Assembly (NCBI RefSeq): GCF_008364845.1
Contig: NZ_VTTP01000001.1
Span: 581,594-645,593 of the forward strand
DNA length: 64,000 nt
Origin: Actinotalea subterranea
Lineage (GTDB): Bacteria > Actinomycetota > Actinomycetes > Actinomycetales > Cellulomonadaceae
Direction of reading: 5' to 3'
The translations under genes and the position numbers were made by a program. This document shows, piece by piece, positions 24,891 to 34,400 of this stretch. Numbering within the stretch: position 1 is the first letter of the stretch; every line of letters begins with the position of its first letter. Below the pieces are notes generated by a model. That model was given only the letters and a program-made list of their open reading frames with translations. It was not told where the DNA came from and ran no database searches.

Positions 24891-25989
24891 CCGTCCAGGT
24901 GATCCGCTGCTCGACGGACGTGCCCGGCTCGAGCGTGGTGAGCGGCGTGAGGGCCTCGAGCTCGACGAGGTGCGCGGTGGGGTGCAGGTCGCCGACACCG
25001 AGCGGCTCGGCCGTCGGGTACTGCATCCAGAGCTCGACACGGCAGCCGCCGTCGGGGTACTCGCCGTCGTCCATGGCGACACGCCACTCGATCCCCGCGC
25101 CGTCCGGCCGGCGCAGCGCCAGGGTGCCGTCGGCGTCCGTGAAGCCCACCTTCCCGACGACGTCCTCGACGACCACGGCCCGGCGCCCGGCGTGCGGCCG
25201 GCCCACGCGCAGGCGACCGAACTCCTCGACCAGGCCCACGGGCTCGGCAGCACCCGTCACCCCGACCCACAGGCCGGCGCCGTCGGGGCCCGCGTCGTCG
25301 GGGCCCGCGTCGTCGGGGCCCGCGCCGTCGGGCACGGCGTCCTGACCGCACGCCGCGAACGCGGACGTGTCCACCTGGGCCACCTCCCAGACGGACCATC
25401 GCACGGCCCGGTCGGTGACGTTCGTGAAGGTGGTGCGCTGACTGAACGTCGCGCCGCGCTCGGGGACGCTCAGCTCACGTGTCACACGCAGGCCGGTGCG
25501 GGCGTCGTCGCGGCCGGTCAGCGTCACGACGAGCTCCCGAGCGTCCTCGTCCCAGCGGGAGTCGACGGCGAACTCCCCCGCGTCGAGCACGGCGTCCGGC
25601 GGGCCGGGCCACTCGTGCGGACCGGACCAGCCCTGCGGGGCGGGCCACGTCTTGGCGCCGCCCACGTTCGCCCAGGAGGCCATCGTCCCGTCGAGCGGCG
25701 CCCACCCGGACCGGGGCCGCACCGTCCGCAGCGCGTCGTCGAGGTACTCGGGGTTGCGCCACAGCAGCTCTGCGCCGCCGCAGACCAGCGAGACGAGCCG
25801 CCCGCCGACGGTCGGCAGGAACGCGAGGCGGAGGTCGTCCGTCTCGACGACGTGCACGGGCAGCTCGTCCGGGCCGCGGTCGAGGGCGGTCAGCGTGAGC
25901 GGAGACCGGGACGGGGACGCGGGGGCCGGGGACGGGAGGACCGGGGAGTCGATGTCCGGGGACTCGAGGACCGGGGGCTGCGACGGCAC
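24847..25989 (-). CDS. Aldose-epimerase-fold / DUF4380-like protein
   Basis: 380 residues if GTG 25989 is used; no clear ribosome site is seen, and the start is uncertain (the frame is open further upstream). After a ~30-residue Pro/Ser-rich stretch, the sequence shows a galactose-mutarotase-like beta-sandwich: 'LAFLPTVGGRLVSLVCGGAELLWRNPEY' and 'GGAKTWPAPQGW' are typical of DUF4380 proteins. A short GPDDAG repeat (around residues 222-236), encoded by 15-base repeats near 25297-25340, interrupts the fold. No signal peptide. It may bind or epimerise a sugar; no experiment-based role is known to me. The 3' end overlaps the XRE gene by 44 bases. Confidence 0.7.
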   Translation of the reverse strand: MPSQPPVLESPDIDSPVLPSPAPASPSRSPLTLTALDRGPDELPVHVVETDDLRLAFLPTVGGRLVSLVCGGAELLWRNPEYLDDALRTVRPRSGWAPLDGTMASWANVGGAKTWPAPQGWSGPHEWPGPPDAVLDAGEFAVDSRWDEDARELVVTLTGRDDARTGLRVTRELSVPERGATFSQRTTFTNVTDRAVRWSVWEVAQVDTSAFAACGQDAVPDGAGPDDAGPDDAGPDGAGLWVGVTGAAEPVGLVEEFGRLRVGRPHAGRRAVVVEDVVGKVGFTDADGTLALRRPDGAGIEWRVAMDDGEYPDGGCRVELWMQYPTAEPLGVGDLHPTAHLVELEALTPLTTLEPGTSVEQRITWTVSPPRHPAGHPADS

Positions 25990-26125
25990 GCGGGCGACTG
26001 TAGACCGCGCCGACGCACCCCGAGGGTGCCCGAGGGCCCAGGTACCCGGCGAGTCGCACCTCCGCGCCCGCGCCGCTGACGGCGACGTCGTTGAGCGTCG
26101 CCCGCTCAGCGGGGAGGATCGCCCC

Positions 26126-26665
26126 ATGGCGGACGACCCCTCGACCATCGACCTCACCCTGCCCGAGCTGCGCGCCGTCGCGTCCTACGCGGTCGCCTGC
26201 GCCGAGCCCGCGCTCGCTCTCGTCGAGCGCGACCGGCCCGACGACGTCCGCCCCCGCGCCGCGGTCGAGGCCGCGCGCACGTTCGCGGCCGGCGGGGACC
26301 GGACCAAGGCGCTGCGGGACACGGCCTGGGCGGCTCAGCGCGCCGCCAGGGACGCGCTCGATGCCGGTCACGCCCCGGCTGCTGAGGCCGCGCGCGCAGC
26401 GCTCGCAGCCGCGGGCGCGGCGTTCTTGCACCCCCTGCCGAAGGCCACCCAGGTCAAGCACATCCTCGGCTCGGCGGCCCACGCCGCGCGGGCCCTCGAG
26501 CTCGACGCCGGCGGCGACCCCGCGGTCGGCGCCGAGCACCTCGCACGGTGCCGCGCCCTGGCCGGGCCGGGCGTGGTCGACGTCCTGCGTCGCTACCCAC
26601 GTGCGCCGGAGGGCGGTGGGCGCGTCGGCGAGCTCGTCCGACAGCTCGACGCAGCCGTGCGCTGA
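26126..26665 (+). CDS. Putative immunity protein, Imm5-like
   Basis: 179 residues; ATG with GGGGAGGA eight bases upstream. Alanine-rich, all-helical, cytoplasmic. The order of segments 'LTLPELRAVASYAVACAE', 'RPRAAVEAARTFA', 'KALRDTAWAAQRAAR' and 'HPLPKATQVKHILGSAAHA' matches actinobacterial proteins annotated as putative immunity protein (Imm5 type), a family associated with neutralising polymorphic toxins. No toxin gene, secretion gene or second immunity gene is next to it: it is divergent from the epimerase-like gene and converges with a MarR gene 23 bases away. The family call rests on memory of these motifs and should be treated as probable. Confidence 0.6.
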   Translation: MADDPSTIDLTLPELRAVASYAVACAEPALALVERDRPDDVRPRAAVEAARTFAAGGDRTKALRDTAWAAQRAARDALDAGHAPAAEAARAALAAAGAAFLHPLPKATQVKHILGSAAHAARALELDAGGDPAVGAEHLARCRALAGPGVVDVLRRYPRAPEGGGRVGELVRQLDAAVR

Positions 26666-26688
26666 CGTGCGCCGTCGGGCGCAGACCC

Positions 26689-27183
26689 TCAGCCCCCGTG
26701 CGCGCCGAGCCAGGTCACGAGCAGCCGCTCGAGGTCGCGCTGCTGCTGCGCGGTCAGCGGCTCGAGCAGCCGGTGCTCGTTGGCCATGTGGGCCGTCATG
26801 GCCCGGTCGATGAGGTCGAGGCCCTGCGGGGTGAGCGCGACCACGCGGCCCCGCCCGTCGACGTCGCTGCGCCGGCGGGTGACCAGGCCCGCCTCGACGA
26901 GCCGGTCCACGCGCTTGGTCATGGCGCCGGTCGTGACCATGGTGTGCTCGGCGAGCTCGCCGGGTGCCCGCTCGTAGGGCGCGCCCGCACGGCGCAGGGT
27001 CGCGAGGACGTCGAACTCCCCCTCGCCCAGGCCGTGCTCGCCGTAGACGACGAGCAGCTCGTCGCGCAGCACCGCCGCGAGCCGGTGGAGGCGGCCGATG
27101 ATGCCCTGCGGGGTCACGTCGAGGTCGGGCCTCTCGGTGGCCCACGCCTGCTGGATGCGTGCCACGTGGTCGTCGTACGGCAT
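26689..27183 (-). CDS. MarR-family transcriptional regulator
   Basis: 164 residues from ATG 27183. Winged-helix MarR fold: dimerisation helices at both ends, HTH at ~70-100 ('LAEHTMVTTGAMTKRVDRL') and the wing 'RRRSDVDGRGRVVALTPQG', whose DxDxR pattern is diagnostic. It is divergent from an EamA transporter with only 40 bases between start codons, and those bases contain three overlapping palindromes, so it very likely represses the exporter and itself. No Shine-Dalgarno is obvious; a TAGAGT box (27196-27191) seven bases before the ATG suggests a leaderless transcript. Confidence 0.93.
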   Translation of the reverse strand: MPYDDHVARIQQAWATERPDLDVTPQGIIGRLHRLAAVLRDELLVVYGEHGLGEGEFDVLATLRRAGAPYERAPGELAEHTMVTTGAMTKRVDRLVEAGLVTRRRSDVDGRGRVVALTPQGLDLIDRAMTAHMANEHRLLEPLTAQQQRDLERLLVTWLGAHGG

Positions 27184-27187
27184 GGCG

Positions 27188-27230
27188 TTGACTCTACCTT
27201 CCGCGGAAGATATCTTCTCTTCCATGGAAG
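27188..27230. promoter_or_regulatory. Promoter with consensus-like boxes covered by three 12-bp palindromes
   Basis: For the transporter, TTGACT (27188-27193), a 17-base spacer and TATCTT (27211-27216) form a near-consensus promoter, and the ATG at 27224 lies seven bases after the -10, so the mRNA should start at or next to the start codon. Three perfect palindromes cover it: CTTCCGCGGAAG (27198-27209), GAAGATATCTTC (27206-27217) and CTTCCATGGAAG (27219-27230), the last including the start codon. They share the CTTC/GAAG arms and are good candidate MarR operators. Confidence 0.8.
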
Positions 27231-28174
27231 GCAATCTTCGCTGGGCGCTCGTCACGGCCATCGCACCGCTCACGTGGGGCGCGAGCTACCTCGTGACCAG
27301 GCAGTTCCTCCCGGCCGACGACGCCCTGTGGGGAGCCGTGATCCGCGCACTGCCCGCCGGGCTGCTGCTCCTCGCGATCACGCGCACCTTGCCCACGGGA
27401 GCCTGGTGGTGGCGCGCACCACTGCTCGGAACCCTGAACATCGGCGCGTTCTTCGTGCTCGTCTACGTCGCCGCGCAGCTGCTGCCCTCGAGCATCGCGT
27501 CCATGCTCATGGCCTTCTCGCCCGCCGTGATGCTGCTGCTGGCCTGGCCGCTGCTCGCCGAGCGGCCACGTGTGCTCTCCGTGGCCGGTGCCGCACTCGG
27601 CTTCCTGGGCGTGTGCGCGATGCTGCTCACGGGCGCTCAGCGCACCGACCCGTGGGGCGTCCTCGCGTCCGTGACCGCGATGGTCATGTCCTCGCTCGGC
27701 TTCGTCCTGTCCAAGCGGTGGGCGGGCGAGGTGGGACCCCTGCCGCTCGCGTCGTGGCAGCTCGTGTCCGGCGGCCTCGTCGTGCTCCCCGTCGCCCTCG
27801 TCCTCGAGGGCGCGCCACCGCGACTGGACGCGACCCAGCTCGGGGCGTTCGCGTTCCTGTCCCTCGTCGCGACGGCGCTCGCCTACTGGGCGTGGTTCTC
27901 CGGGCTCGCGCACCTGGACGCCGGCGCCGTCGGCCTCATCGGCCTCCTCAACCCGGTGACCGGCGTGCTCCTCGGCACCCTCGTCGCCGCCGAGCGGCTC
28001 AGCGTCCTCCAGGCCGGCGGCATGGCCCTCGTGCTCGTCGGCATCGTGCTCGGCCAGCCGCAGGCGGCGCGCTGGTTCCGTGGCCGGTCGGCCGCCCCCG
28101 CCCTGATCCCCGACAGCCTGCCGCCGATGATCGACACGACGCCCCCGGTCGAGATCCGCGTGCCCGCACGCTGA
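27224..28174 (+). CDS. EamA/DMT-family transporter
   Basis: 316 residues. Ten hydrophobic segments in two EamA halves (residues ~5-135 and ~148-285); 'PLTWGASYLVTRQFLP' opens the first and 'NPVTGVLLGTLVAAERLS' closes the second, both typical of drug/metabolite transporters. The C-terminal ~35 residues are a Pro-rich cytoplasmic tail. The ATG sits inside a perfect palindrome and seven bases after a -10 box, so translation is probably leaderless. Paired with the divergent MarR regulator it is likely an inducible exporter of a small toxic or amphipathic compound; the substrate is not visible from sequence. Confidence 0.92.
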   Translation: MEGNLRWALVTAIAPLTWGASYLVTRQFLPADDALWGAVIRALPAGLLLLAITRTLPTGAWWWRAPLLGTLNIGAFFVLVYVAAQLLPSSIASMLMAFSPAVMLLLAWPLLAERPRVLSVAGAALGFLGVCAMLLTGAQRTDPWGVLASVTAMVMSSLGFVLSKRWAGEVGPLPLASWQLVSGGLVVLPVALVLEGAPPRLDATQLGAFAFLSLVATALAYWAWFSGLAHLDAGAVGLIGLLNPVTGVLLGTLVAAERLSVLQAGGMALVLVGIVLGQPQAARWFRGRSAAPALIPDSLPPMIDTTPPVEIRVPAR

Positions 28175-28238
28175 CCACCGCAACTACGCGCGCCGTGCCC
28201 GACGGCGTGCTGCCGCATCGCCCGGAGCGGCGCCCGGG

Positions 28239-28490
28239 TCAGGAGCGCCTGTCGCGCAGCACCGCCCCGGCGCCACCCGCGAGGCCCAGCGCGAGCAGGC
28301 CGACGGCGGCGTTCTGCCGGTCAGCACGGAGGCTCGCACACGCCACCTCGACCTCGATCGTCTGGTCGAGGGGAGCTTGGACGTCGAACGCCGGCCGACA
28401 GCCGAAGTCCGCGAGGGGCGCAGGCATCGCGCCCAGCACCAGACCTCCCAGCACGAGCACTCCGCCAGCTGCGGCGACACCACGGTTCAC
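28239..28490 (-). CDS. Small exported or membrane protein, unknown
   Basis: 83 residues from GTG 28490, preceded by GAGGAGG with ideal spacing. A hydrophobic N-terminus (residues ~4-24), a ~28-residue extracytoplasmic loop with two cysteines (FGCRPAFDV and VEVACASL) that could form a disulfide, and a second hydrophobic segment (~60-75) followed by an arginine-rich end. Likely a two-helix membrane protein with an outside loop. I do not recognise a family. It is followed by the EamA gene on the other strand and preceded by the isochorismatase-like gene. Confidence 0.6.
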   Translation of the reverse strand: MNRGVAAAGGVLVLGGLVLGAMPAPLADFGCRPAFDVQAPLDQTIEVEVACASLRADRQNAAVGLLALGLAGGAGAVLRDRRS

Positions 28491-28555
28491 ACCAGACCTC
28501 CTCGACCGGATCGGTGTGAGAACCCTTCCACATCCGGTGCCGCGACAGGGCTCCT

Positions 28556-29116
28556 TCAGACGACCGGCGCGAGCTCCACGTCGGCGGTCTTCACCGTCCC
28601 CGCCGTCCGACCGGGCGCCTTCTGGAACGACCAGTACAGGTTGGTGTGCGCGACCACCTGGTCCGGCGGCGGCGCGCCCCACTCCGTCAGGTCCTCCGTC
28701 GTGTGCGCGTCGCTCACGAGGGTCGTGTCGTAGCCACGCACGAGGGCCCCGTGCAGCGTGGAGCGGATGCACGCGTCCGTCTGCGCACCGACCACGAGGA
28801 GCCGGCCGACGCCGAGGCCCGCGAGCACGCTCTCGAGGTCCGTCGCCTCGAAGGAGTCCCCGTACGTCTTCTTCACGAGGGGCTCGTCCTCACGGGGGTC
28901 GAGCTCAGGCACGATGCGCCACTCCTCGCTGCCGAGGGCGAGGTCCTCGTCGGAGTGCTGGACCCACACCACGGGGACGTCCTCGGTCCGGGCCCGTTCC
29001 ACGAGGCTCGCGATGTTCGCCACGACCTCGTCACGGGCGTGCGCGCCGGCGACGACCCCGTTCTGGACGTCGATGACGAGCAGTGCGGTCGCTGGCCGGT
29101 TCTCCAGGGTGGTCAT
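28556..29116 (-). CDS. Isochorismatase-family cysteine hydrolase
   Basis: 186 residues; ATG preceded by AAGGAGA. The catalytic triad of the cysteine hydrolase (isochorismatase-like) superfamily is complete: Asp16 (LLVIDVQNG), Lys in KKTYGDSF (residue 82-83) and Cys116 (QTDACIRSTL), with the cis-peptide region 'GAQTDAC'. These enzymes hydrolyse amides such as nicotinamide, N-carbamoylsarcosine or other ureido compounds, or isochorismate; the substrate is not predictable here. Cytoplasmic. An inverted repeat 67-91 bases upstream may be its operator. Single-gene unit. Confidence 0.92.
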   Translation of the reverse strand: MTTLENRPATALLVIDVQNGVVAGAHARDEVVANIASLVERARTEDVPVVWVQHSDEDLALGSEEWRIVPELDPREDEPLVKKTYGDSFEATDLESVLAGLGVGRLLVVGAQTDACIRSTLHGALVRGYDTTLVSDAHTTEDLTEWGAPPPDQVVAHTNLYWSFQKAPGRTAGTVKTADVELAPVV

Positions 29117-29182
29117 GGTTCTCCTTCGTCGCTGGTCGGCGGGCGCGCCGCGCCGGGCGCTGCATCGCCGACCGTAGCGGCG

Positions 29183-29207
29183 GTTCCGGACACTCCACTT
29201 CCGGAAC
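29183..29207. promoter_or_regulatory. Inverted repeat upstream of the isochorismatase-like gene
   Basis: GTTCCGGA (29183-29190) and TCCGGAAC (29200-29207) are exact inverted arms separated by 9 bases, about 67-91 bases upstream of the gene at 29116 on the minus strand. TACGGT (29176-29171) just downstream could be a -10 box. Candidate operator for an unidentified regulator; the rest of 29117-29373 shows nothing recognisable. Confidence 0.4.
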
Positions 29208-29373
29208 ATGGGCGAGCGCACCGGCCCCCACGGGATGCCCGAACACCCCCGAACGCCCTCGGACGCCCAGGCGCGCCGGCCGCGCCCTGCCCCGTCACTA
29301 GCCTGGCCGTCTCGTGTTGCCGCGCCCCCGCCCGGCGCCCGACCCACTCCCCTCGACCACGCCGGAGGCACGC

Positions 29374-30270
29374 ATGCACGCGCGGGCACGGGACGTCCGG
29401 CCGGGCCCGACGAGCCAGGCCCTCCGCCCTGCACGGACGAGCGGCACGGCGAGGCCGCTCGTCGCGCGGGTCGGAGCCGCAGCGGCAGCGATCGCGATCC
29501 TCGCGTCCGGGTGCGCGTCAGGCGCAGACGAGGGCACGTCACCCAAGGAGGACAGGGCAGCGTCGGGCACGACGTCCACGGCACCCTCGGGGACGGAGAC
29601 GGGCACGGACGCAGGGTCGGACGCCGGGGCCGCCGGCGGGGACGCCGCCACGACCGCGACGGGCATGCTGCGCTGGTACGAGAACGAGGACATCGAGCTG
29701 ACCGTGACGGTCATCCCCTTCGACCCTGCGGCGGCGGTGCAGATGGAGACCGCGGAGGAGTTCCCCACCGACGTCACCCTCGCGTTCACGAACACGGGGA
29801 GCGAGCCCGTCTTCACGCACTACGACTACACCCAGGACCTGACGGTCAAGCTCTTCTACGAGGGCGGCTCGGAGCTCTGCTGGACCATCTCGCACTCGTT
29901 CACGGGCCAGGCGCCCGAGGACCCCTACTGCTACCTCGAGACGTCGGTCATCGACGTGTCGCAGGCCTTCGAGGACGTCTCGGCGGAGGTCGCCGGCGAG
30001 ACGATCGAGATGCGTCGGCTGCCCCAGATCGCGCCCGGCGACACGCTGACGATCGACACCTACCTCAGCTACTACCTCGAGACGGGCGACGGCTGGCCCG
30101 AGGAGTACGACGCCGCGAACCCGGACCGCACGCCGTACGTGCAGTCCTACCGGGAGAACATCGGCGACTTCGCGGGCTTCACGGTGACGTCGATCGCGGA
30201 CAGCGACCTGTGCCCCGCGCTCGACACGCACGCTGTGGTCGTGAGCAGCACCCTGACCGCCTCCTGCTAG
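29374..30270 (+). CDS. Secreted lipoprotein, unknown function
   Basis: 298 residues from ATG 29374 (GGAGG upstream). A long basic N-region (~45 residues) precedes a hydrophobic segment and an ASGC lipobox, followed by a ~50-residue Thr/Ser/Gly/Asp-rich spacer (GTETGTDAGSDAG) that places the folded part away from the membrane. The C-terminal ~190 residues are acidic and beta-rich with aromatic residues, and contain cysteines that could pair (LCWTIS, PYCYLE, DLCPAL, TASC). No enzymatic motif is recognised. It is 80 bases upstream of the LacI regulator on the same strand; shared function is not evident. Confidence 0.72.
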   Translation: MHARARDVRPGPTSQALRPARTSGTARPLVARVGAAAAAIAILASGCASGADEGTSPKEDRAASGTTSTAPSGTETGTDAGSDAGAAGGDAATTATGMLRWYENEDIELTVTVIPFDPAAAVQMETAEEFPTDVTLAFTNTGSEPVFTHYDYTQDLTVKLFYEGGSELCWTISHSFTGQAPEDPYCYLETSVIDVSQAFEDVSAEVAGETIEMRRLPQIAPGDTLTIDTYLSYYLETGDGWPEEYDAANPDRTPYVQSYRENIGDFAGFTVTSIADSDLCPALDTHAVVVSSTLTASC

Positions 30271-30350
30271 CGCCCCGGGGGCGTCGCACGGGCTCCCTCG
30301 ACCCGCGCGGGTAGCGTGCACGTGACCGCCCCCGAGGTCGAGGAGGAGCC

Positions 30351-31334
30351 GTGCCGAGCGTGACGAGTGCCGACGTCGCCCGCGCGAGCGGCGTCTCCCG
30401 CACGACCGTCAGCTACGTGCTCAACGGGACCGCGGGCGCCAAGATCTCCGAGGCGACCCGCGAGCGCGTGCGCGAGGCCGCCCGGAGCCTCGGCTACTCC
30501 CCCTCGGCCGCGGCCCGCACGCTACGTCGCGGCCGCAACGACATCGTCCTGTGCGTGCTGCCCGACTGGCCCGTGGGTCCCATCATCGACACCCTCCTCG
30601 ACGACCTGGCCACCGCGCTCGCCGGCCGCGGGCTGACGATCCTGGTCCACCACGACCGCGGCCCGGAGCCCCTCGCGGAGCTGTGGCGGCAGGTCACCCC
30701 GCTCGCCGTCGTGGGGCTGAGCCGGTTCGACGACGACGACGTTCGCGCCATGGTGCAGGCCGGGATCAAGGTGGTCGGCACCACGCTCGACGAGGACGCC
30801 GACCGTGGGGTCTTCGCCGTCCCGCAGACGCAGATCGGCCGGCTCCAGGTCACGCACCTCGCCGACCGCGGGCACACGCACCTGGCCTACGCCGCTCCCG
30901 ACGACCCGCGCCTCGCGGCCTTCACGGACCGGCGCGTCGCAGGCGCCCGGCTCGAGTGCGCCGAGCGTGGCCTGCCCGAGCCACAGGTGGCAACCGTGCC
31001 GCTGGACGTCGACGCGGCCGTCGCGGCCCTGCGCGCGTGGCGCACCGGCCCCCACCCGGTGACCGCGGTCGCCGCGTACAACGACGACGTCGCGATCGCC
31101 GTCCTCGCCGCGGCCCGGGCCGAGGGTCTGCGCGTGCCCGACGACGTCGCGGTCCTCGGCGTCGACGACACGCCTGCCGCGCGCCTTGCCGCACCCCCGC
31201 TGTCCACGGTGTGGCAGGCGGTCGACGCGCAGGCCGCCCACCTCGCGGCGAGCGTCGTCGCGACCCTCGACGGCACCGCCCTCCCCGCCCGGCCCGACGA
31301 CCTCTTCCACGTGGTCACGCGCGCATCGACCTGA
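30351..31334 (+). CDS. LacI-family transcriptional regulator
   Basis: 327 residues from GTG 30351 with GAGGAGGAGCC as ribosome site. Residues 1-60 are a LacI HTH plus hinge helix: 'TSADVARASGVSRTTVSYVLNG' region (residues 4-25) and 'SPSAAARTLRRGR' hinge. The rest is a periplasmic-binding-protein-like effector domain ending with 'RVPDDVAVLGVDDTPAARLAAPPLSTV', the standard LacI/PurR closing segment. It converges on the GH81 glucanase gene across a perfect palindrome, and local control of glycan genes is plausible. LacI-type boxes at 2.2 kb are another possible target. The effector sugar is unknown. Confidence 0.93.
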   Translation: MPSVTSADVARASGVSRTTVSYVLNGTAGAKISEATRERVREAARSLGYSPSAAARTLRRGRNDIVLCVLPDWPVGPIIDTLLDDLATALAGRGLTILVHHDRGPEPLAELWRQVTPLAVVGLSRFDDDDVRAMVQAGIKVVGTTLDEDADRGVFAVPQTQIGRLQVTHLADRGHTHLAYAAPDDPRLAAFTDRRVAGARLECAERGLPEPQVATVPLDVDAAVAALRAWRTGPHPVTAVAAYNDDVAIAVLAAARAEGLRVPDDVAVLGVDDTPAARLAAPPLSTVWQAVDAQAAHLAASVVATLDGTALPARPDDLFHVVTRAST

Positions 31335-31384
31335 CCCGACCTGACCTGCGCCGGCGCACGGCCCGGTCCCGGCGCCGGACAGCA

Positions 31385-31420
31385 CCCGGCCCGTGCGCTC
31401 CGCGGAGCGCACGGGCCGGG
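31385..31420. terminator. 36-bp perfect palindrome, bidirectional terminator
   Basis: Positions 31385-31420 are a perfect palindrome with 18-base arms centred at 31402/31403, between the convergent LacI and GH81 genes. Transcribed from either side it gives the same long GC-rich hairpin, so it should stop both transcripts; there is no T-tract. Confidence 0.8.
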
Positions 31421-31463
31421 GATCACCTCGCCTGCGGCACGGCCGGGGGCCGGCCGGTCGAGG

Positions 31464-34400
31464 TCAGCGGCTGAACGTCAGCCAGTTGAGGTTGACGAAG
31501 TCCGCCGGCTGGCCGGAGTCGAACGTCACGTACACGTCGTGCACGCCCGTCGTCCCGGCGATCGCCGCGGGGACGGAGCGCCACGCCTGCCAGCCGCCGG
31601 TGCTCGCGATCGCGAAGCTCCCGATCGACGGACCGGTCCGTGAGTCGAGCCGCACGTTCACGAGGCCGCTCACACCACCGGCCGCGCCCGAGGCGACCCG
31701 CCCCGTGAACGTCGTCAGCGGCGTGGACCCGAAGTCGACGTCCTCGAACGCGATCCAGTCACCGTTCGCGAGGGCGCCGAGGTTCTCGCCGCCGCCCGTG
31801 TCCGACGTCGCCTCCTTCATGACGCCCGACGCCGACGCGTACGCCTCGGCCTGGATCGTCGAGGTCGCGAGGACCGGGGCGGGCGTCGACGGGTCGCTCG
31901 GGTCCGTCGGCGTCGGGTCGGTCGGCGTCGTCGAGCCCGACGGGCCGAACGTCAGCCAGTTGAGGTTGACGAAGTCCGCCGGCTGGCCGGAGTCGAACGT
32001 CACGTAGACGTCGTGGACGCCTGTCGTCGCCGCGATGTCCGCGGGGACGCTGCGCCAGGACTGCCACCCGCCGGTGCTGCCGATCGCGAAGCTGCCGATC
32101 GACGGGCCCGTGCGCGAGTCGAGCCGGACGTTGACGAGCCCGCTGACCCCGCCTGCGGCGCCCGAGGCGACCCGGGAGAGCCACGTGGTCTTCGGCGTCG
32201 TGCCGAAGTCGACGTCGTCGAACCGCACGAAGTCACCGTTCGCGAGCGCGCCCAGGTTCTTCCCGCCGTCGACGTCCGACGTCGGCTCCACGAAGACGCC
32301 CGACGCCGCCGAGAACGACTCCGCCTCGATGCGCGACGTCGCCGGGATCGCGCCCGGATCGGTCGGGTCCGTCGGGTCCGTCGGATCGGTCGGGTCCGTC
32401 GGGTCCGTCGGATCCGTCGGATCCGTCGGATCCGTGGGGTCCGTCGGGTCGCCGCCGGTCGAGCTCGCGACCGAGCGTGCCGGGACGGTCAGGCGCACGC
32501 CGTCGGAGAACGTCACGGTCTGTGCCTGCTGCCCCATGTTCGCCGCCTGGTAGGTGCGCACACCGTCCTTGAGGAACACGGCGTGCAGCGGCGTGTCGGC
32601 CGTGACCGACCGGTCCACGTGACCGAGCCCCGCGAGCGAGGCCAGCCAGTAGAACGTGTGCGCCCGCGACTCGCCCTCCTCGACGGTGTACGAGCCGGCC
32701 TGCGACCGGAAGTCGGCGAGCGCCGCAGGTCCGTCCGCGAGCGCCTCGAACTCCCAGATGATGTCCTGCCACACGGTCGCCGGCCCGCCGTTGTTGCGCT
32801 CGAGCTCGGCGACGTTGCGGCGCACGTACGCCGGGTCGTACCCGAGGTAGAGGTGCCCCGCGGTGCTGGGCAGCAGGTTGATGCCCTGGATCATCTCGGG
32901 CTCCGCGCTGAACCACGTCGAGTACGCCCCGCCGTCGCCCCACACCATGCCCACGGTCGAGTGCCCGAACGCGGCCGGGAAGGCCTCGTCGTCGGTGTCG
33001 AACCAGTAGTTCTCGATGGCCGACGCCTGCGTCGTGTAGAGGTAGATGCCCAGGTCGCGCATCTGCGTGTCGCCCGTGGCCTCGCCCCACTGGATGAGCC
33101 CGCTGGCGAAGTTCATGCCCTCGGAGGACGACTCCTGGTTGTTGCCCGCGCCGAACGCCCCGTGGCCCGCGGCCCAGTCGTGGCCGGCGTAGATGTCGAA
33201 GTCACGCAGGAACGGGAAGCGGGAGTCGCCGCGGTCCCAGTTGGCGGCGTCCTTGACGACCGTCTGGACCATGCCCGCGTACCGCTGCGCCCACGAGGGG
33301 TCGTGCTGCGCGACGGTCGCCGCGCCCACGACGTAGTACCCGTAGTGGAAGTGGTGGTCGTTGAGGTCGACGTCCGACCCGTAGGACGCCGGGTAGCCGA
33401 TGAGGGTGCCCCAGGCCTGGTTGTACCAGAACGCCCGGCCCGTCTCCCCGGGCGACGCCGTGAACCAGTCGGTCAGCCGGGTGCGCATCGCGGCGACCAG
33501 CCGGTCGCGTGCCGTCGCGTTGCCGGTGAGGTCGGCGATGTTCGCGACCTGCGCGGCGCGGCCCAGCGCCTTGCCCGTCCAGTAGGTGTCCTCCCCGAAA
33601 CCGGCGAAGGGGTCCTGCCCCGCGACGTCGTTCACGTAGCCGGCGAGCTGCGCGGCGTCGGCCGAGCCGGCCTGGAACGCGGTGTTCGCGAGCTGCGGCA
33701 TCACGCCGTTGAACTCGGTCTGCGTGCGGAACTGGGACGCGCCGACGACGACGCTCATCGGACCGCGTGGCGAGTGGTAGCTGTACGCGCTCGGGGTGAC
33801 GCCCGTGAGCATGTCCCGCTGGTGCGGGTAGAGCGCGAACACCGTGCCGGTGCCGTTGCCCTGGCGGGCCGTCGTCTCGAACGCGTAGGTCGCGGTCATG
33901 TTCGCCGACGCCTCGTCGTACGCCCAGGAGACCGTCGTCCCGGTCACGTGGTTGTGCGCGTAGGGCGCGTACGCCGCGAGGGCCGCGGCGCGCTGCGCGT
34001 CGGTGGACTGCGCCGTCGTCGGCAGCACCGCGACGGAGAAGTAGGAGCCGCCCGCGAGCGAGGAGCGGACGGTCGTTCCCGAGACGCTCCATGACGCGCC
34101 CGTCGGCGCGAACGCCGCGTAGTCGTGCCCGTTGGCGGTGAAGCCGAGGGTGCCGCCCGACGACGACCACACGCGCGGGGTGCCCGTCGTCGTGAGCGTC
34201 GCGTCGGCCGAGCCCGTGCGCGTGGCGTACACGAACGGCAGGCCGTGGCCGAAGGTCGTGCGCAGGCTCGTGGAGCCGTTCTGCCACAGGGTGCTCACGG
34301 TCCAGTCGGAGTAGTCGTCGACCTTGCCGTCGGCGTCGAGGCCCGCGAGCCCGATGCGCAGGTCCTCCGAGTAGGGGTAGTGGTACTCGCCCACGCCCGT

